Positions 60,246-64,000 of a stretch of DNA of 64,000 nt are shown here, piece after piece. Below the pieces are notes generated by a model. The model searched no databases. It was given only the letters and a program-made list of their open reading frames with translations, and was not told where the DNA came from. Position 1 is the first letter of the stretch. Each line of letters opens with the position of its first letter. Made by a program: the position numbers and the translations under genes. Source of the DNA: Chimonanthus salicifolius (Eukaryota > Streptophyta > Magnoliopsida > Laurales > Calycanthaceae); assembly GCA_013350335.1 (NCBI GenBank), contig CM023539.1:24793043-24857042 (forward strand), in the 5' to 3' direction.

Positions 60246-60907
60246 GGTACTTTTATATACATGTGATGGGTGGGACTCATTGCATTTGTCATCATTGCAT
60301 GGCATGGATTTATATGGTTTTTGACATTACGTTATTATATATGTTTTGTACTAACCATGTGTTAGCTGTAACTGGAATACTTACTAGGCACGTTGTTCTA
60401 ACGCCCTATACTTCTACCCTAGTTGATGACACAGAGGAAAACAAGGGAACAATGAACGCAAGGAGGGCTAGGCATAGGAGCTTGGATGATTTATTTTATA
60501 TGTTTTGAATAAAGTTACTTATGGACATGTATTTGAGTAACTAGTTTCTGAGAATGTAATAACTTAGATAGTCGGATGTTTATTTTGATAATTATGATAT
60601 CTGAATGATGATTAAAGACTTGACGTACTTTGTTATTGAATGGAATAGAACTTGGTTCTATTATTATTCCGCATGTTATGATTCCACAATTATGATTTTT
60701 ATTCCGTAAATTGATATTATTATGTGTGAACCATTTTCGTGGATTTAGTCCATGTACACATAGGGTTGGCCAGTTAAGGGTCGGACTTTGGAAGTTCGGA
60801 CTTAGCTCGCGTCGTGACGTCCCGCGCTCTATCACTCTACTCTGTTATTAAAAAAAATAGACTCTGATTTACTGGAAGAAGTGAGTGAAAAAGGGTGAGG
60901 CGTTACA

Positions 60908-61081
60908 AAAACCACATAAGTAGGACTTCACGATACTTTATTAGACTTCCTCACTACCCCATAATACATACGACACTGGCTCCTCTCACACCTTCATGCC
61001 TGCTGTAGCTGGTCCCAAACTTGACCTGAATGGCAATAACCCACCACCTCTTGCAAGGCCCATCGGTGCCGGTGAAGTGGC
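60908..61081 (-). other. EC1 3' flank/UTR shortened by the LTR
   Basis: Only 174 bp separate the EC1 stop codon from the LTR end. They contain no clear AATAAA on the minus strand. Confidence 0.5.
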
Positions 61082-61432
61082 CTATCCATCCGGAGGAGAA
61101 GAAAATGCATCACAATATCCTCTAAGAATGTCACTTTCTTGAGCCGTGAAGCCAACAGAAGTTAACATTGCTGGCCAGCATTGATGCGTGATTGTGTGGA
61201 TAGCTTGACAGCAATCAGGTCCGATATAGGACTCGCTGTTGAGGAAGAAGGTGATGATCTCATTGGTGCAGGATCGAAGCTTGAAAAGTGCATTCCAGCA
61301 ATTGGACAAGCTGCCCATTCCATCATCGAGCCTCGCTTCAAGCTCGTGTCCATGCTCAATAGGAAGTTCGCGGGACATGGCTACCACGAGAAGCCATGAA
61401 AGAACTGCAAAGCTTGCCTTTTGGAGATCCAT
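61082..61432 (-). CDS. EC1-like: EC1-like egg cell-secreted protein
   Basis: A small secreted cysteine-rich protein. In Arabidopsis, EC1 proteins are released by the egg cell when sperm arrive and prompt sperm to expose the fusogen HAP2/GCS1, allowing gamete fusion. The chosen start, ATG at 61432, gives 116 residues, with a signal peptide (SFAVLSWLLVVAMS, residues 7-20); the frame is open further upstream, but that extension is unlike the family. The prolamin-like domain has six cysteines (45, 55, 74, 75, 85, 107) and the family signatures NCWNALFKLRSCTNEI and GPDCCQAIHTITHQCWPAML, then GFTAQESDILRGYCDA. There is a single exon, as in Arabidopsis. It is the only intact ordinary gene here. Length is at the short end for the family because the C-terminal tail is brief. 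The domain assignment is strong; function is inferred by homology. Confidence 0.93.
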   Translation of the reverse strand: MDLQKASFAVLSWLLVVAMSRELPIEHGHELEARLDDGMGSLSNCWNALFKLRSCTNEIITFFLNSESYIGPDCCQAIHTITHQCWPAMLTSVGFTAQESDILRGYCDAFSSPPDG

Positions 61433-63847
61433 TGGTATACTATACGAAGGCAGAAGATGAATCAAAAGATATATGACAAATGTGCTAAAAAGGGAAAATA
61501 TGTAGAGAGAGGTGACTGGAGAGAGAGTAATTAGCACGTTTTCTTTGATTGTTAATTACTAATTACGGTGTTAATTATCCTAGTGGCGTTCAGAAGTAGA
61601 AAGGTTTATGCATAAATGATTGATTACCTGATCTTAACTTAAGAGAGAAACTCAAATGAAATGAACCGTCGCTTCCACTGTCTTTCTCATATGTTAAATT
61701 ACTGGAGAAGATGAATCGGGGCAGAGGACTTGTAATACGTTACATTGATTAATGCCCTGTTCAATTAAAACAAAAAAGGAACCTACCTTAACCCATGCTC
61801 AAATTATAATTCAAATTTATTATATATTTATCATTTAAATTTAATACAGTAATATATATTATCACTACTAGTGAGTTTTACACATAGTTTTATAAATAAA
61901 AAATTGGCCGAGCATTAATTTCCCAGTAATACACCTATCTATCATGTGTAAATATTTTGGAATTTTTTTTGAAATTCTAGAAAGATTAAAATTATTATGG
62001 TAGGCCAAAATTATAACCAATTTTAGAAATTACAACCAAATATTATATTTTATTTTTAATTTCTTTTATACTTATGGAGTAAAAATAGACCCTAACTAAC
62101 ATCATTACGTAACATGAAATCTTATTGAGATCCTTTCCATAAGAATAATTTCAAATGATGTAAGAAAATATGTATTTTTTATGTTTTAAAAGTCAAAAAG
62201 ACTCATGCTTAACCCAATCATTTAACTTTTCTAAACAACAAATCGCAAGAAAAGATTTGAACTATGATTTTCTTTTTTAGACATTGTTAGATAATTTTTA
62301 TTGTTTCATTTTGCAAGTTAAAATCATACTTTAGATGGCCATAAATAACTACAAGCATTAGTTGATGTGAATAAAAATCAAAATTAAGATTACTAAAATA
62401 ACAATCTTATTGGATCTTCTTGGTAAGGCAACTTTAGACTATGCATATTTATTATATAAATAGGTTTTAGTTTTTTTTTTTTTTAAGACCCAGGAGAAAC
62501 TTTAGACCCACCCCAATTTACGCCTTGGCTATAGCCTTCTTAAAATTCCTCGGGAAGAAAACACACTTCAAACTTAGGAATTGAATGATATAACCCGATT
62601 ACACACACCTTTTCCTTAATTAGAAATTTACAAATTTATCTCCTTCGAGTTGAGATTGAGTGAATGGAAAATTTAATTATCAAAATAGATTTTAATTTGC
62701 AAAGTTAAGAATTCCAATTAGAATTGTGTAATTAAAAATCTAAAATTAATAATTTTGGATGGAACCTTGAGACCCACATTCTTGGGTCAAATTTCCCATA
62801 GAAATTAAGTTTCTCAAAATCCTTTTGAGATTTATTTAGCGGAGCTTTTAATTAAATTCAAATGATAAATTAAAATTTGATTTTTGTAAATAAATAATTA
62901 AACTACTAGGTCAATAATTAAGTTCAAATTTTAATCAACTTAAATATAATCAATAATCGGTAAATTAATCGAATATAAACATAAAAGGAAACAAATAAAT
63001 AATGAAACCAACCCAACTCAGTGGGCCTATGGAACTCACGCCTAAGCCTCCCAAGCGGAAAGCCACCTTTGCACTTCTTTATTTCACAATTCTTACCCAT
63101 CTCCCAAGCTAATTCCTTTAAATTTCAATCCTGAAACCGACTCTCAAGCACATAAATATGTAAATTCGTCCCAAGCCCTAAGATCTTTCATCGATTTCTC
63201 TCCTCTCCCCTCTCCTCTTGTACGAAACTTCCTCTCTCTTGAATTCTCTTAAGGATTCTTCCTCTCCAGCACCAAGTATGATTTCTTTATTCTTTTTTCT
63301 CTCCCATGATTTCTACCTTGTCTCTCTCTCTCATGCTCGATCTCTCCAATCCAAACCCTTGTTTATTTTGCCATACTTTAACCAGCCCAACTTCATGCAC
63401 ACCTATGATTATCCCATGAAAGCCATGCATGTTGCTGCCCTGTTCATGCATATGTTCGGCTACCAACATGGAGTTCAAACCGTCATGAGAAAACCACCAT
63501 GAAGAAACCCTCATGTCCATGCGGCTGCTATTTGTTCTAAGAGATTTCTTACATAGTAATTCCTACCTATAATCTTATCATCTTATTTAATTAAAATAGT
63601 AAATGTTTTAAGGTTTTAACTATTTATTATTCTATTCCTAAGTTAATTTAAAAATTAAAATATTCACTAGTTTGTTCTGTTATATTTTAAGCTTGTTAGC
63701 ATTTATCCCATTCACTTTTATTTCAAAATTGTTTAAACTATATAATGATTTAAATTGTAAGATTCTTTATCCCTTGTTTAAATTCTGAAATCATCTATTT
63801 TTATGTTTATTGTTTATCTCATCTAGTTTGAGCACCAAAGAGAATTG

Positions 63848-63849
<2 letters not shown>
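61433..63849. other. EC1 upstream region and further AT-rich sequence, no gene
   Basis: The first few hundred bases should hold the EC1 promoter; CATATATC on the minus strand near 61475 is a weak TATA-like match. The rest is AT-rich. A CT-rich stretch at 63190-63350 resembles a plant 5' UTR on the plus strand, but the ORF that follows (63218-63502) shows no known family. No transposon ends were found. Confidence 0.5.

Positions 63850-63917
<68 letters not shown>
63850..63917. repeat. (AT)n microsatellite
   Basis: An uninterrupted AT dinucleotide run of about 34 units. Confidence 0.95.
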
Positions 63918-63920
<3 letters not shown>

Positions 63921-64000
63921 TTAAATGATTTTGTTAATCATTGTATTTGATTAAAGTATTTTATGATCTAGATTCTTGTAAACTTGTTTATAAATTTATT

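Larger units (their letters stand above)
58017..60907 (+). mobile_element. Tekay-type LTR at the inversion breakpoint (LTR-C, chimeric)
   Basis: It starts TGTAACACCTCGG and ends GAGGCGTTACA. From 58017 to about 59530 it is nearly identical to LTR-A read on the minus strand (28329 downward), including the leader and the first four hairpins. At about 59530-59545, in the phrase CTATCTAAGGTAGTGGAGAG, it switches to sequence nearly identical to LTR-B (34630 down to 33196). The left flank is TGCAT (copia/Athila stack); the right flank is AAAAC, then CACATAAG (EC1 side). No internal domain is attached on this side. Confidence 0.9.

Noticed and set aside
61433..61537. Upstream methionine at 61537 as the EC1 start
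   Set aside because: It would add 35 residues before the signal peptide, unlike known EC1 proteins; ATG at 61432 gives a normal N-terminal signal.
63218..63502. ORF on the plus strand near the right edge
   Set aside because: A CT-rich, leader-like sequence; the peptide matches no family I know and a minus-strand ORF overlaps it.
1..64000. tRNA or rRNA genes, organelle DNA, endogenous pararetrovirus
   Set aside because: No cloverleaf with box A/B, no rRNA phrases, no plastid or mitochondrial genes, and all reverse transcriptases have copia or gypsy domain order with integrase and LTRs.

Overview
This is plant nuclear DNA, and nearly all of it is retrotransposon. It is AT-rich and carries Ty1/copia and Ty3/gypsy pol relics on both strands, 5-bp target-site duplications (TSDs), a hAT DNA transposon with an 8-bp TSD, and one ordinary plant gene. 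That gene is a single-exon EC1-like egg-cell-secreted protein at 61082-61432 (-). No transposon reading frame looks intact. The species cannot be named; EC1 and the Athila, Tekay and SIRE-type elements indicate a flowering plant, probably not a grass.

Layout: 1-350, fragments of a Tekay-type LTR; 350-1912, a tandem array of about 233 bp period; 1913-2941, no gene seen. From 2942 a stack of nested insertions begins. The outermost is copia element 2: 5' LTR at 2942-4904, split by an Athila-type solo LTR, then the start of gag to 5386. Copia element 1 (SIRE-like) sits inside that gag: LTR 5387-7031, gag-protease-integrase to 9445. An Athila-type gypsy element sits inside copia 1: LTR 9448-19045, leader and gag to 25155. 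It is interrupted by a Tekay-type solo LTR (11343-18946, itself holding a hAT element at 14538-18617) and by a second solo LTR (20565-24021). A Tekay-type chromovirus with internal domain (25156-36557, minus strand) interrupts the Athila gag.

The second halves of these hosts follow on the opposite strand and in reverse order: 36558-40071, unique flank; 40072-47868, rest of copia 2 (with another solo LTR at 40956-44731); 47869-51899, rest of copia 1; 51906-58016, rest of Athila; 58017-60907, a further Tekay-type LTR; then EC1. The Athila gag stops at ATGCA at 25155 and resumes on the minus strand at the complementary TGCAT at 58016. The simplest reading is one nested stack whose right part was inverted by recombination between two oppositely oriented Tekay-type LTRs, with one breakpoint LTR ending about 175 bp beyond the EC1 stop codon.

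The most unusual structure is in the Tekay-type LTRs. Each carries a dispersed array of near-perfect hairpins (arms around GGTTCGGCCAT), about 45 in the window, downstream of the TATA box and of a conserved splice-donor-like site. One divergent LTR (40956-44731) has a second, unrelated hairpin family upstream of the first. Two hairpins show paired changes on both arms.
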